DNA from: CACIIZ01 sp045565285
Lineage (GTDB): Bacteria; Pseudomonadota; Alphaproteobacteria; Rhodobacterales; Rhodobacteraceae
NCBI GenBank assembly: GCA_045565285.1
Contig: JBJLFR010000007.1
Coordinates: 62,001-126,000 of the forward strand
Reading direction: 5' to 3'
Length of the DNA: 64,000 nt
The translations under genes were made by a program, and so were the position numbers. This document shows positions 24,201 through 34,487 of the stretch, piece by piece. Under the pieces are notes generated by a model. It did not search any database. It was not told the origin of the DNA and worked only from the letters and a program-made list of their open reading frames with translations. The number at the start of each line of letters is the position of its first letter. Within the stretch, counting starts at the first letter, position 1.

Positions 24201-27200
24201 TCATTCAAATTCTATTAATAAATCTTTGGCATCTATTTGACTTCCAGTTACAATATAAATTTTTTTAACTCGAAAATCATTTTCTGCGTTTAATACGGTC
24301 TCCATTTTCATTGCTTCTATTATAAGAAGTACATCTCCTTTTTTAACTAAATTTCCCTCTTTAACAGCAACTGATGATATTGATCCTGGCATTGGAGATG
24401 CCACATGTTTGGGATTACTAGTATCAGCTTTTGGTTTTTGGATTATTTTTTTATTCGAAGTATTGTGATCTGGAATTCTAATAATTCTTGGTTGTCCATT
24501 TAATTCAAAAAATACTTTACGATCACCTTCATCATTAAGTTCACTTACTGCCTGGAGACGTATTTCTAATGTTTTTCCTGGATCTATCTCTACACTAATT
24601 TCTTGACTATTTTCCATTCCATAGAAAAAAACATCAGTGGGCAAACATCTTACAGGTCCGTATTTGGAATGATGTAATAAATAATCTTTAAAAACCTTTG
24701 GATACATTAAATAGCTACAAAAATCCTCATCATCTATTTCCTTTAAAGAAAGATCTAAACATACTTTTTTTCGAATATTTAATAAACCTTGTTGTTTTAT
24801 TTTTGAACCTGGTCTTTCTTTTATGTAAACGTCTTTTCCTAATGCCTTTTTAATTAAGTTATTGGGGAAACCTCCGGGAGGTTGTCCTAAGTTTCCTTTT
24901 AACATGTCAATTACCGACTCTGGAAATATTATTTCTGTATTTGGATCCTCTACTTGATTTTTACTAATTCCTTGAGCAACCATCATAAGAGCCATATCGC
25001 CAACTACTTTTGAAGATGGAGTTACTTTTACAATATCTCCAAATATTTGATTTACTTCTGAATAGGTTTTTGCGATTTCTGGCCACTTATTTTCTAAACC
25101 AAGACTTTTGGCTTGTGCTAATAAATTTGTGAATTGTCCACCAGGCATTTCGTGTAAATATACTTCAGAGGCTGGAAAACTTATCCCATCATCAAAAGCC
25201 ACATATTGTTTTCTAACTGCTTGCCAATAATTAGAGATATCTCTAACCTCATCTATATTTAAACTAGAAACTCTTTCAGTATTTTTTAAACTCTCAATGA
25301 AAGATCCTAGGCATGGCTGTGAAGTACCTCCAGAGAATGAATCCATGGCGCAATCAACAATATCTACTCCTGCTTCAGTAGCTGACAATAGAGTAGCTAT
25401 TCCAGCTCCACTAGTATCGTGAGTATGTAAATGTATTGGTAATCCAGTTTCTTCCTTCAATGTTTTAATTAATATCTTTGCTGCCGAAGGTTTTAGAAGA
25501 CCTGCCATGTCCTTTAATCCAAGTATATGAGTGCCAAAGCTTTGTAATTCTTTAGCCATTTTAACATAATATTTTAAAGAGTATTTCGTTCGAGTTGGAT
25601 CCATTATGTCTCCAGTATAGCAAATAGATGCTTCTAAAATTTTTCCTGTATCAAGAACTGAATCCATTGATAATTTCATATTTTCTACCCAGTTCAAGCT
25701 ATCAAAAACTCTAAAAATATCTATTCCAGATTCTGCAGCTAAATTTACAAAATATTTTACATAATTGTCTGGATAGTTCGTATATCCAACACCATTTGAA
25801 CCTCTCAATAACATTTGTAAAAGTGTATCGGGCATTTTTTTTCTTAAATCTCTAAGTCTTTGCCAAGGGCATTCTTGTAAAAAACGATAAGCAACATCAA
25901 ATGTTGCACCACCCCAACATTCAACAGAGAATAATTCTGCAAGATTAGTATTATAGCGATCAGCAACTTTTAACATGTCTAAAGAACGCATTCGTGTAGC
26001 AAGCAAACTTTGATGTCCATCCCTCATAGTAGTATCTGTTAAAAGAACCTGCTTTTGGTTTAATACCCAATTAGAGATAGTTAATGCACCTTTTTTATTT
26101 AGAATAGTTTTTAAATTTGCTGGAGATCTTTCTTCTATATTTTTCCTTTTATTTCTAAAATCGAAATTAATAGGTTTGATTTTTTGTTTATTTTTTACCT
26201 CTTGATGACCCTGGATTGTAATTGTTGCAATATAGTTAAGAAGTTTTGTTGCCCTATCTTGTCTTTCAGAAAATTGAAAAAGTTCTGGTGTCTCATCAAT
26301 AAATTTTGTTGTATATTTATTTTCTTTAAATTTTTTATGCTTTAATAAATTTTCTACAAATGAAATATTAGTAGATACCCCTCGTATCCGAAATTCCCTT
26401 AAAGCTCTATCCATTCGTGATATAGCATCTTCAGGAGTAGGAGCCCAGGCTGTTACTTTCTCTAGTAGACTATCATAAAACCTTGTAATAATAGCACCTG
26501 AATAAGCGGTTCCTCCGTCTAACCTTATCCCCATTCCAGTAGCTCCACGGTAAGCAGTTATTCTTCCGTAGTCCGGGATAAAATTATTTAAGGGATCCTC
26601 AGTTGTTATTCTACATTGTATTGCATGCCCATTACATAGTATATCTGATTGATTTTTTTTTCCAATTGCTTCGTTTAAATTTGATCCTTCAGATAACATT
26701 ATTTGGGCTCTAACAATATCTATTCCTGTTATTTCTTCAGTAATAGTATGTTCTACTTGTATGCGGGGGTTTACCTCAATAAAGAAAAATTCCCCAGTAT
26801 TTATATCCATAAGAAACTCAACGGTACCGGCACATTGATACCCTACCTGCTTGCAAATAGCTGTTGCCATTTCACAAACAGTTTTACGTTGTTGATTATT
26901 AAGGTATGGAGCAGGAGCTCTTTCAATTACTTTCTGATTTCTCCTCTGAATTGAACAATCTCTTTCCCAAAGGTGATAAATGTTACCACTCTTATCACCC
27001 ATAATTTGGACTTCAACATGTCTTGCATTCTTAATATATCTTTCTAAAAAAGATTCAGAATTTCCAAATGCGTTTTCAGCTTCTCTTCTTCCTTCTAAAA
27101 TATTTTTTTCCACATCTTCTATTCTATTGATTAATCTCATTCCTCTTCCACCTCCACCCCATGAAGCTTTCAGCATAAGTGGGAAACCTAGTTTTTGAGC

Positions 27201-27650
27201 TATTTTAATCAATTCTTTTGGATTATCTGGTAATATACTGCTTGCTGGAATTACAGGGACTCCTGCTTTTTCTGCAATTTTTCTTGCATTGGCTTTATTT
27301 CCCAACTTTTCCATTATTTCTGCAGTTGGACCTATAAAGGTAATACCTGCTTTATTACACTCTTTTGCAAATTCAGGTTTTTCTGAAAGTAGACCATATC
27401 CAGGATGAATAGCATCAACTTTTGCTCTCCTAGCGATTGAAATTATTTCTTTAATATTGAGATATGAAGCAACTGGGCCTAGCCCTTTTCCAATCTTATA
27501 TGCTTCATCGGCTTTAAATCTATGTAAAGATAATTTATCTTCTTCAGCAAAAACTGCCACAGTGGATTTTCCCATTTCATTAGCAGCTCTCATAACCCTA
27601 ATAGCGATTTCACCTCTATTTGCTATTAAAATTTTGCGAAATTTAGCCAT
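24201..27650 (-). CDS. pyc: Pyruvate carboxylase
   Basis: The 1149-residue single-chain enzyme carboxylates pyruvate to oxaloacetate with ATP and biotin, refilling the TCA cycle. Biotin carboxylase domain, about 1-455: KILIANRGEIAIRVMRA, the ATP-grasp loop SWGGGGRGM, and HVEVQIMGD. Carboxyltransferase domain, about 530-810: TTMRDGHQSLLATRMR, SLKDMAGLL, HLHTHDTSG. A PYC/OADA domain follows. The C-terminal biotinyl domain has EAMKMET, with the biotin lysine K1115. The domain order and length match the alpha4 type. It ends 30 bases from the converging SDR gene. Confidence 0.97.
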   Translation of the reverse strand: MAKFRKILIANRGEIAIRVMRAANEMGKSTVAVFAEEDKLSLHRFKADEAYKIGKGLGPVASYLNIKEIISIARRAKVDAIHPGYGLLSEKPEFAKECNKAGITFIGPTAEIMEKLGNKANARKIAEKAGVPVIPASSILPDNPKELIKIAQKLGFPLMLKASWGGGGRGMRLINRIEDVEKNILEGRREAENAFGNSESFLERYIKNARHVEVQIMGDKSGNIYHLWERDCSIQRRNQKVIERAPAPYLNNQQRKTVCEMATAICKQVGYQCAGTVEFLMDINTGEFFFIEVNPRIQVEHTITEEITGIDIVRAQIMLSEGSNLNEAIGKKNQSDILCNGHAIQCRITTEDPLNNFIPDYGRITAYRGATGMGIRLDGGTAYSGAIITRFYDSLLEKVTAWAPTPEDAISRMDRALREFRIRGVSTNISFVENLLKHKKFKENKYTTKFIDETPELFQFSERQDRATKLLNYIATITIQGHQEVKNKQKIKPINFDFRNKRKNIEERSPANLKTILNKKGALTISNWVLNQKQVLLTDTTMRDGHQSLLATRMRSLDMLKVADRYNTNLAELFSVECWGGATFDVAYRFLQECPWQRLRDLRKKMPDTLLQMLLRGSNGVGYTNYPDNYVKYFVNLAAESGIDIFRVFDSLNWVENMKLSMDSVLDTGKILEASICYTGDIMDPTRTKYSLKYYVKMAKELQSFGTHILGLKDMAGLLKPSAAKILIKTLKEETGLPIHLHTHDTSGAGIATLLSATEAGVDIVDCAMDSFSGGTSQPCLGSFIESLKNTERVSSLNIDEVRDISNYWQAVRKQYVAFDDGISFPASEVYLHEMPGGQFTNLLAQAKSLGLENKWPEIAKTYSEVNQIFGDIVKVTPSSKVVGDMALMMVAQGISKNQVEDPNTEIIFPESVIDMLKGNLGQPPGGFPNNLIKKALGKDVYIKERPGSKIKQQGLLNIRKKVCLDLSLKEIDDEDFCSYLMYPKVFKDYLLHHSKYGPVRCLPTDVFFYGMENSQEISVEIDPGKTLEIRLQAVSELNDEGDRKVFFELNGQPRIIRIPDHNTSNKKIIQKPKADTSNPKHVASPMPGSISSVAVKEGNLVKKGDVLLIIEAMKMETVLNAENDFRVKKIYIVTGSQIDAKDLLIEFE

Positions 27651-27803
27651 AGAATTAATCCCTTAATTAATGTTATGTCATTTAAAATTATTAATTTGAT
27701 TGAATCATGTAATTTATTTATTCTTATAGCAATTAATTACTAATAATAAAAATTAAATGAAACAAATCTTTTCATTTAACATTTAGTTAAGTAAGTTCCA
27801 AAC

Positions 27804-30125
27804 ATGGATATAGATAATACAGAAAATTCACAGAATTTAGCAGATAGAGCCATACTTAATCGGCGACAAAATAATTTTCTTTCTGATTTAAATAAAATGC
27901 AAAGAGAAGCAGTTGAAACAGTAAATGGTCCTTTACTAGTTCTAGCAGGTGCTGGAACCGGAAAGACAAGAGCTTTAACTGCTAGAATTGCTTACTTAAT
28001 AGAAAATGGATATGCAAAACCAAACCAGATATTAGGAGTAACTTTTACAAATAAAGCTGCTCAAGAAATGAAAAACAGAATAGGAAAATATTTAGGCGCT
28101 ACTGTTGAAGGTATGCCCTGGTTAGGGACTTTTCATTCAATAGGTGCCAAGATTCTCAGAAGACATGCTGAATTTATAAACTTAAAGTCAAATTTTACAA
28201 TTTTAGATACTGATGATCAGTTACGTTTGTTTAAACAGCTCATATCTTTTGAAAATATTGATGAAAAGCGTTGGCCCGCAAGAAATTTGGCAGGTCTAAT
28301 AGATCATTGGAAAAACAATGCTTGGACACCAGATAGATTACCACAAAATGAAGTTAATAAATTTGATGGAAAGGGACAAAAAATTTATAAACTTTATCAA
28401 GAAAGATTAAGAATTTTGAATTCTGTTGATTTTGGGGATTTAATCCTTTTCCCTATTTTACTAATGCAATCAAATAATGAATTATTAGAAAAATATCATA
28501 ATATATTTAGATTTATATTAGTAGACGAGTATCAAGATACAAATGTTTCACAATATCTTTTATTAAGATTATTTGCAGAAGGACATAAAAATATTTGTTG
28601 TGTTGGAGATGATGATCAGTCAATTTATGGTTGGAGAGGTGCTGAGGTTAAAAATATTTTATCTTTTGAAAAAGATTTTTCTGGTTCAAAAGTTGTGAGA
28701 TTAGAACAAAATTATAGGTCAACACCTCATATATTGGGAGCTGCATCCTCTTTGATCAAAATTAATTCCACCAGACTTGGTAAAAAACTTTGGACAAATA
28801 TATCTGAAGGAGAAAAAGTAAGGCTTATTAATCATTGGGATGGAAATGAAGAAGCAAGGTGGATAGGAGTAGAAATTGAAAGCCTTAGTTTTGGAAATAG
28901 GGGAATGCAACCTTTTTTGTATAATCAAATTGCACTTTTAGTTAGAGCTTCCTTTCAAATGCGTGCTTTTGAAGAGAGGTTTATCCAATTAGGGTTACCT
29001 TATAGAGTTATTGGTGGACCGCGCTTTTATGAAAGAAAAGAAATAAGAGATGCGATAGCTTATTTTAGAGCAAGCATAAGTTTTGATGATGGATTGGCTT
29101 TTGAAAGAATATTGAACACTCCAAAGAGAGGTTTTGGAGATAAATCAATGAAATTATTAAATGAAGTGGCAAGAGAACAGAATATAGGATTGATGTCAGC
29201 AGCTCAGTTTGCGATTGATAATGGTAAACTTCCATCAAAACTTTCAATAGAGTTAGATAATTTATTAAATAATTTTAAAAAGTGGCATTCAGATTTTTTT
29301 GATGATTCAAAAAAGCATACTGAAGTAGCTGAGATCATTCTTGATGAATCAGGTTATACTGAAATGTGGCAATCTGAAACAACTCCAGATGCAGCAGGCA
29401 GATTAGAAAATTTAAAAGAACTTATTAAAGCTTTAGATGAATTTGAGAATATGCAGGGGTTTCTAGAGCATATATCTCTAATAATGGAGATGGAAACTGA
29501 TGCTGATACTCCAAAAATTTCGATAATGACACTCCATGCAGCAAAAGGATTAGAATTTCCAGTTGTTTTTCTACCTGGTTGGGAAGATGGTTTGTTTCCT
29601 TCTCAAAGATCAATGGACCAGAAGGGAAAATTAGGTCTTGAGGAAGAAAGAAGATTGGCTCACGTTGGTATTACAAGAGCTGAGAAATATTGTGTTATAA
29701 GTTTTGCTTCAAACCGCAGAATTTTTAATCAATGGCAAAATACAATTCCTTCAAGATTTATAAATGAATTGTCAGAAGAAAATATTGAAATTCTTAATAG
29801 AAAAAGTGATTTTGGATCCTATTCAGATGGATGGACTAATATACCTGAAAAGGGGCAAATGTTTAATAAAAATAATTATAATTCCCCTGGTTGGAGGAGA
29901 ATGTCATCAAACATTCAGAAAAAGAATCCACCACTTAAGTTAGTAAGTGAATCTTTTACTAATAATATTCCTGACAATTTTTTGATTGGTTCTAGAGTTT
30001 TTCATCAAAAGTTTGGATATGGAATTATTGAGGAAATAAATATTGATAAAATAAGAGTTATTTTTGAAAAATCCGAACCAAAAGATATAATGGCTTCTTT
30101 TTTAGTTCATGAAGATGATGTTTAA
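27804..30125 (+). CDS. UvrD/PcrA-type DNA helicase
   Basis: The product is a superfamily 1 3'-5' helicase of 773 residues, used in repair and in clearing replication conflicts. Walker A is GAGTGKTRA (about residues 49-57) and motif II is ILVDEYQDTN. Later motifs are CCVGDDDQSIYGWRGAE, LEQNYRST, MTLHAAKGLEFPVVFLPG and EERRLAHVGITRAEK. The C-terminal extension ends in a small Tudor-like fold (GSRVFHQKFGYGIIEEI), as in PcrA/UvrD. It is divergent from pyc. Exact orthology to UvrD versus PcrA is not decidable here. Confidence 0.95.
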   Translation: MDIDNTENSQNLADRAILNRRQNNFLSDLNKMQREAVETVNGPLLVLAGAGTGKTRALTARIAYLIENGYAKPNQILGVTFTNKAAQEMKNRIGKYLGATVEGMPWLGTFHSIGAKILRRHAEFINLKSNFTILDTDDQLRLFKQLISFENIDEKRWPARNLAGLIDHWKNNAWTPDRLPQNEVNKFDGKGQKIYKLYQERLRILNSVDFGDLILFPILLMQSNNELLEKYHNIFRFILVDEYQDTNVSQYLLLRLFAEGHKNICCVGDDDQSIYGWRGAEVKNILSFEKDFSGSKVVRLEQNYRSTPHILGAASSLIKINSTRLGKKLWTNISEGEKVRLINHWDGNEEARWIGVEIESLSFGNRGMQPFLYNQIALLVRASFQMRAFEERFIQLGLPYRVIGGPRFYERKEIRDAIAYFRASISFDDGLAFERILNTPKRGFGDKSMKLLNEVAREQNIGLMSAAQFAIDNGKLPSKLSIELDNLLNNFKKWHSDFFDDSKKHTEVAEIILDESGYTEMWQSETTPDAAGRLENLKELIKALDEFENMQGFLEHISLIMEMETDADTPKISIMTLHAAKGLEFPVVFLPGWEDGLFPSQRSMDQKGKLGLEEERRLAHVGITRAEKYCVISFASNRRIFNQWQNTIPSRFINELSEENIEILNRKSDFGSYSDGWTNIPEKGQMFNKNNYNSPGWRRMSSNIQKKNPPLKLVSESFTNNIPDNFLIGSRVFHQKFGYGIIEEINIDKIRVIFEKSEPKDIMASFLVHEDDV

Positions 30126-30174
30126 TTTTTATCTTTAGGATAATTTCTTTTAAAAACAATTAGAGGAATAGAAG

Positions 30175-31911
30175 TTGTTTATAAAATATTTTCCCATAAT
30201 AGGATGGATCAAATACTATTCTTATGACGATTTTGCAAATGACACTATAGCTGCAATTATTGTAACTATCATGTTAATTCCCCAATCTTTGGCATACGCT
30301 TTATTAGCTGGGTTACCACCAGAAATTGGCTTATATGCTTCAATAATTCCACTTATTCTTTATTCAATTTTTGGTACTTCCAAAACACTAGCGGTTGGTC
30401 CTGTTGCCGTTATCGCTCTTATGAGTTTTGCAGCATGTAGTAAATTTGCAATACCTGGAAGTCCTGAGTTTGTATCAATTTCTATTATGTTAGCTACACT
30501 ATCAGGGTTAATTTTACTTGTAATGGGTATTTTAAAACTTGGATTTATTACAAATTTTCTTTCACATCCAGTAATCTCAGGTTTCATTACTGCATCTGGA
30601 TTAATAATCGCGGCCAGCCAATTAAAACATATCTTTGGAATTAATGGTGATGGAAGTAATTTAATTGAAATTTCGTTTAATCTTTTTAAAAATTTTTCAG
30701 ACTTAAACTTATTAACATTACTGATAGGATTTATATCTATAATAATCTTATATTGGACAAAAAAAAGATTTAAAGCTTTTTTAATAGATTTAAAAATAAG
30801 TGAATTTCTTTCTGATTTAATCTCAAGGACCGGACCATTAATAGCAGTATTTGTATCAATTTTTTTTGTATGGATTTTTAATCTTGGAGAGAATTCTGTT
30901 TCAATTGTAGGTTATATTCCTAAAGGATTGCCTATAATCCAATTTCCTGAAATAACTTTTAATATTGTGCTTGAACTTTTTATACCTGCATTGTTAATTT
31001 CAATAGTAGGATATGTTGAAACAGTTTCAATTGCTCAAACCCTTGCTGCAAAAAGACGAGAGAAAATTGATCATAATCAAGAGCTGATTGCTCTAGGTTT
31101 TTCTAACTTTGGATCAGGGTTGTCGGGAGGTTTACCAGTTACTGGTGGATTTGCACGTTCAGTTGTTAATTTTGATGCTGGAGCAAAAACACCTGCTGCT
31201 GGAGCTTTAACTGCTATTGGCATTGCTTTTTCGACACTTTTTTTGACACCTCTACTATTTTATTTACCAAAAGCTACTTTGGCTGCAACAATTATGATTG
31301 CTGTTCTATCACTAGTTGATTTTAAATCGATAGGTAAAGTTTTTTCATATTCCCCAGCAGATGGATTGGCTATGATTTCAACAATCATAGTCACCGTATC
31401 TTTTGGAGTTGAAATAGGTATAGTATCTGGTGTGATTTTATCATTATCAATGTTTTTATATAGAACATCGAGGCCACATATTGCTAAAGTTGGACAAGTA
31501 CCAGGAACAGAACATTATCGTAATGTAAATAGACATATAGTTGTTTCAAGTAAAAAAGTCATATGTTTAAGAATTGATGAAAGCCTTTATTTTCCAAATG
31601 CTAGATTTTTAGAAGATACAGTTTATGACTATGTAATTAATAATAAAGAAATTAATCATATTATTATTATGTGTTCTGCAATAAATTATATAGATTCAAG
31701 TGCTTTAGAAAGTTTAGAATTTATTAACAATAGATTAAATGAAGCTGGTGTTAAATTACATTTAAGTGAAGTAAAAGGCCCAGTAATGGACCAACTCAAA
31801 AGTTCCAATTTCCTGGAGGAATTAACTGGTGAGATTTTCTTAACTAACTTTAAGGCATTTTTATCTATAGAACCCGAATTAGCTAATAAAACCTTAAAAT
31901 TAAAAAATTAA
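30175..31911 (+). CDS. SulP-family anion transporter with STAS domain
   Basis: The 578-residue protein has about 11-14 membrane segments in residues 1-435. The SulP signature is AIIVTIMLIPQSLAYALLAGLPPEIGLYAS, with GPVAVIALMS and FGSGLSGGLPVTGGFARSVVNF. A cytoplasmic STAS domain follows (about 455-560, with YIDSSALESLEFI). Members move sulfate, bicarbonate or other anions by proton or sodium coupling. Sulfate is plausible, since this organism makes sulfate via Sox, but direction and substrate are not shown. TTG at 30175 follows an AGAGGAA ribosome site. Confidence 0.93.
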   Translation: MFIKYFPIIGWIKYYSYDDFANDTIAAIIVTIMLIPQSLAYALLAGLPPEIGLYASIIPLILYSIFGTSKTLAVGPVAVIALMSFAACSKFAIPGSPEFVSISIMLATLSGLILLVMGILKLGFITNFLSHPVISGFITASGLIIAASQLKHIFGINGDGSNLIEISFNLFKNFSDLNLLTLLIGFISIIILYWTKKRFKAFLIDLKISEFLSDLISRTGPLIAVFVSIFFVWIFNLGENSVSIVGYIPKGLPIIQFPEITFNIVLELFIPALLISIVGYVETVSIAQTLAAKRREKIDHNQELIALGFSNFGSGLSGGLPVTGGFARSVVNFDAGAKTPAAGALTAIGIAFSTLFLTPLLFYLPKATLAATIMIAVLSLVDFKSIGKVFSYSPADGLAMISTIIVTVSFGVEIGIVSGVILSLSMFLYRTSRPHIAKVGQVPGTEHYRNVNRHIVVSSKKVICLRIDESLYFPNARFLEDTVYDYVINNKEINHIIIMCSAINYIDSSALESLEFINNRLNEAGVKLHLSEVKGPVMDQLKSSNFLEELTGEIFLTNFKAFLSIEPELANKTLKLKN

Positions 31912-32038
31912 TTAATCATACATTTAGCATAAAATATTTGAATTTATTTTAATTTTAGCTATTAAAAATTATAAAATTTAAGAGAATACTATTTTTAGTC
32001 TTAACCATTATTTTGTATTTTAAAATTGGGAGAAATTC

Positions 32039-32626
32039 ATGCGTAAGGAAAAATATGTACGGAAGACAAACGAAACCGATATAATCGTACAATTAAATGT
32101 AGATGGTACTGGAAAGTCAGAAGTAGATACTGGAATTAATTTTTTTAACCATATGCTAGATCAGTTAGCAAAACATTCTCTTATGGATTTAAAAATTAAA
32201 GCTAAAGGTGACATTGAGGTTGATTATCATCATACAGTTGAAGATGTAGGAATTTGTTTGGGAGAGACGTTAAAGAGATGCCTTGGAGATAAAAAAGGAA
32301 TTAGTAGATATGCATCGATTTTATTACCTATGGATGATGCATTAATACAAGTTGCTATTGATTTTTCTGGACGACCCTATTTTTTCTGGGATGTAAATTT
32401 CCCAACATCTAAGATAGGTAATTTTGACACGGAGTTATTTTCTGAATTTTTTAGATCTTTTACATTTAATGCTGATATTACTCTTTATATAAAAATGATT
32501 CATGGAATTAATAGTCATCACATTGGTGAAGCGATATTCAAAGGTGTTGCTCAATCTATAAAAAATGCTCTCATAATTGATCCAAGAAAATCAAAGATAA
32601 TTCCTTCTACTAAAGGTTCTTTATAA
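32039..32626 (+). CDS. hisB: HisB, imidazoleglycerol-phosphate dehydratase
   Basis: HisB catalyses the sixth step of histidine synthesis. The 195-residue monofunctional form has the metal-binding histidine clusters FFNHMLDQLAKHS, DYHHTVEDVGICLG and GINSHHIGEAIFKGVAQ. There is no phosphatase domain, as is normal in alphaproteobacteria. GGGAGAAATTC precedes the ATG. It heads the his cluster, with hisH starting 2 bases after its stop. Confidence 0.97.
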   Translation: MRKEKYVRKTNETDIIVQLNVDGTGKSEVDTGINFFNHMLDQLAKHSLMDLKIKAKGDIEVDYHHTVEDVGICLGETLKRCLGDKKGISRYASILLPMDDALIQVAIDFSGRPYFFWDVNFPTSKIGNFDTELFSEFFRSFTFNADITLYIKMIHGINSHHIGEAIFKGVAQSIKNALIIDPRKSKIIPSTKGSL

Positions 32627-32628
32627 CT

Positions 32629-33270
32629 ATGAATACAGTGATTATAGATTACGGTTCAGGTAATTTACATTCGGTATTAAAAAGTTTTCAGGAGGTAGCA
32701 AATTTTAATAAAAAAGATAATGTTATTCTAACTTCGGACCCTAAACTTATTCGATCTGCCGATAAGGTAGTATTACCAGGTGTTGGTAGTTTTAATGACT
32801 GCTTGAATGGTTTAAAATCAAATAAGGATTTATTTTATAATCTTTCTAAACGAGTATTAAAAGAAGGAGTTCCTTTTTTAGGTATATGTGTAGGCTTACA
32901 ATTGTTAGCTGATTATGGGCATGAAAATGTAATTAATACTCCTGGACTTGGCTGGTTAGGTGGTGAAGTAACAAAAATATATTCTGAAGATAAAAATACT
33001 AAAATTCCACATATGGGTTGGAACTCACTAATATTTGATAAGGAACACCCATTAACAAAAAAATTAACTTCTGAAGATGATATGTATTTTGTTCATTCAT
33101 TCCATATAAAGCTTAAAGATATTAGCGACAGATTAGCTTATGTGAATTACTCTGGCGAACTTACAGCAATTGTAGCAAAAGACAATATTTGTGGAACACA
33201 ATTTCATCCTGAGAAAAGTCAAAAAGTAGGCCAAATCTTTATTGAAAACTTTATGAATTGGTCTCCTTAA
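32629..33270 (+). CDS. hisH: HisH, glutaminase subunit of imidazoleglycerol-phosphate synthase
   Basis: The product is a class I glutamine amidotransferase that feeds ammonia to HisF. IDYGSGNLHSV opens the protein. The oxyanion/nucleophile segment FLGICVGLQLL carries C87. The catalytic His-Glu pair is in GTQFHPEKSQ near the C-terminus. The length of 213 residues is usual. Its stop overlaps the stop of the antisense DUF2147 gene by 3 bases. Confidence 0.97.
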   Translation: MNTVIIDYGSGNLHSVLKSFQEVANFNKKDNVILTSDPKLIRSADKVVLPGVGSFNDCLNGLKSNKDLFYNLSKRVLKEGVPFLGICVGLQLLADYGHENVINTPGLGWLGGEVTKIYSEDKNTKIPHMGWNSLIFDKEHPLTKKLTSEDDMYFVHSFHIKLKDISDRLAYVNYSGELTAIVAKDNICGTQFHPEKSQKVGQIFIENFMNWSP

Positions 33271-33683
33271 TTTATTTTAGTCCAATTTTGAGCTTTACAG
33301 AATATTAATATGCAACCACTTACACTTAATGTATTCCCAGAAAGACTCATTTTAGAGTTGTAAATTTTTTTGGAACCATCGTCATTATTGCTGCTAGGGT
33401 CCCATATTTTTCCGTTTGCATATTGACCATCGCCTTTATCGATCATGTCCCAAACTATTAGCTGGTTAAGATTTTCATAGTTGCTGTTTTTTGCACCCTT
33501 TCTATAAGCAGTTTTTATAGTTCCACACGTTTTACTCTTATCTTTAGTACATGCACCGAATTTAACATGTAAATAATTACCTTCCTCATTTTTTTCAGTT
33601 TGAAAAGTTCCAGTAACAACTTCAGCTTGTAGAGCTACAGATAAAAAGAATAGAGTAATAAAAGAAATAAAAATTTTTTTCAT
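33267..33683 (-). CDS. DUF2147 secreted protein, antisense inside the his operon
   Basis: The 138-residue protein has a signal peptide (MKKIFISFITLFFLSVALQA, residues 1-20) and the DUF2147 pattern. That pattern includes TGTFQTEKNEEGN, GTIKTAYRKG, YENLNQLIVWDM, the central NGKIWDPSSN, and GNTLSVSGCILIFCKAQNWTK. Function is unknown; members are small periplasmic beta-proteins. The ATG at 33683 is chosen for its TTGGAGAAAATC ribosome site and clean signal peptide. It runs against the his genes between hisH and hisA. Confidence 0.88.
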   Translation of the reverse strand: MKKIFISFITLFFLSVALQAEVVTGTFQTEKNEEGNYLHVKFGACTKDKSKTCGTIKTAYRKGAKNSNYENLNQLIVWDMIDKGDGQYANGKIWDPSSNNDDGSKKIYNSKMSLSGNTLSVSGCILIFCKAQNWTKIN

Positions 33684-33766
33684 GATTTTCTCCAATTTTT
33701 TTTCACTATAAAACATTGATAGACTGATTACAAGGTTATATGAATGATGTTAATAGGAGAATATTA

Positions 33767-34486
33767 ATGATTTTATACCCGGCAATAGATTTAAAAAATG
33801 GTAGGTGTGTTCGTTTAATTCAGGGAAAAATGAATAGGGAGACTGTTTTTAATAATGATCCATTAATACAAGCTAAATCATTTGAAGATCAAGGATGTGA
33901 ATGGCTTCATATAGTTGATTTAGACGGTGCATTATCTCAATCATTAGTAAATCAAAATCTTATTAACAAAATAGTCATTAATGTTTCAATCCCAATTCAA
34001 CTAGGTGGTGGTATAAGGAATCTAAAAAATATTGAAAAGTGGATTTCAATTGGTGTTCAAAGAGTTATTTTAGGTACTATTGCACTCAGAAAACCACAAT
34101 TAGTTAAAGATGCATGCAAATATTTTCCAAACAAAATAGCCATAGGGATTGATGCAAAGAATAGTAATGTAATGGTAGAGGGATGGGTAAAAAAATCAAA
34201 CATATCTGTTTTTGATTTAGCAAAATCTTTTGAAGATGTTGGAGCATCAGCTATAATTTACACTGATATAAATAAAGACGGAATGATGCTAGGACCAGAT
34301 TTTAAAGGAACAAGAAAATTATCGGAATATGTTTCTATTCCTATCATTGCATCTGGTGGAGTATCTTCAATTTCTGACTTAAGAAAATTAAAAAATAACT
34401 GTCCAAAACTCAATGGAGTAGTTTGTGGAAGAGCGTTATATGATAAAAAAATTAAAGTTAATGAAGCAATAAGAGTTTTAAATTAA
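33767..34486 (+). CDS. hisA: HisA, ProFAR isomerase
   Basis: HisA catalyses the fourth step of histidine synthesis on a (beta/alpha)8 barrel. MILYPAIDLKNGRCVRL carries the first catalytic aspartate (D8), and IIYTDINKDGMMLGP carries the second. GGGIRN and IASGGVSS bind the two phosphates. I start at the ATG at 33767, 6 bases after AGGAGAA. The upstream extension to 33740 adds nine residues unlike the family. It is followed by hisF after 1 base. Confidence 0.96.
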   Translation: MILYPAIDLKNGRCVRLIQGKMNRETVFNNDPLIQAKSFEDQGCEWLHIVDLDGALSQSLVNQNLINKIVINVSIPIQLGGGIRNLKNIEKWISIGVQRVILGTIALRKPQLVKDACKYFPNKIAIGIDAKNSNVMVEGWVKKSNISVFDLAKSFEDVGASAIIYTDINKDGMMLGPDFKGTRKLSEYVSIPIIASGGVSSISDLRKLKNNCPKLNGVVCGRALYDKKIKVNEAIRVLN

Positions 34487-34487
34487 T

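Noticed and set aside
30175..31911. SulP transporter as a dedicated sulfate exporter of the Sox pathway
   Set aside because: Attractive because Sox yields sulfate, but the gene is 23 kb from sox and SulP proteins carry many anions in either direction. The sequence does not support the claim.
33740..33766. Longer hisA start at 33740
   Set aside because: The AGGAGAA ribosome site serves the ATG at 33767, which gives the family's MILYPAIDLK start.
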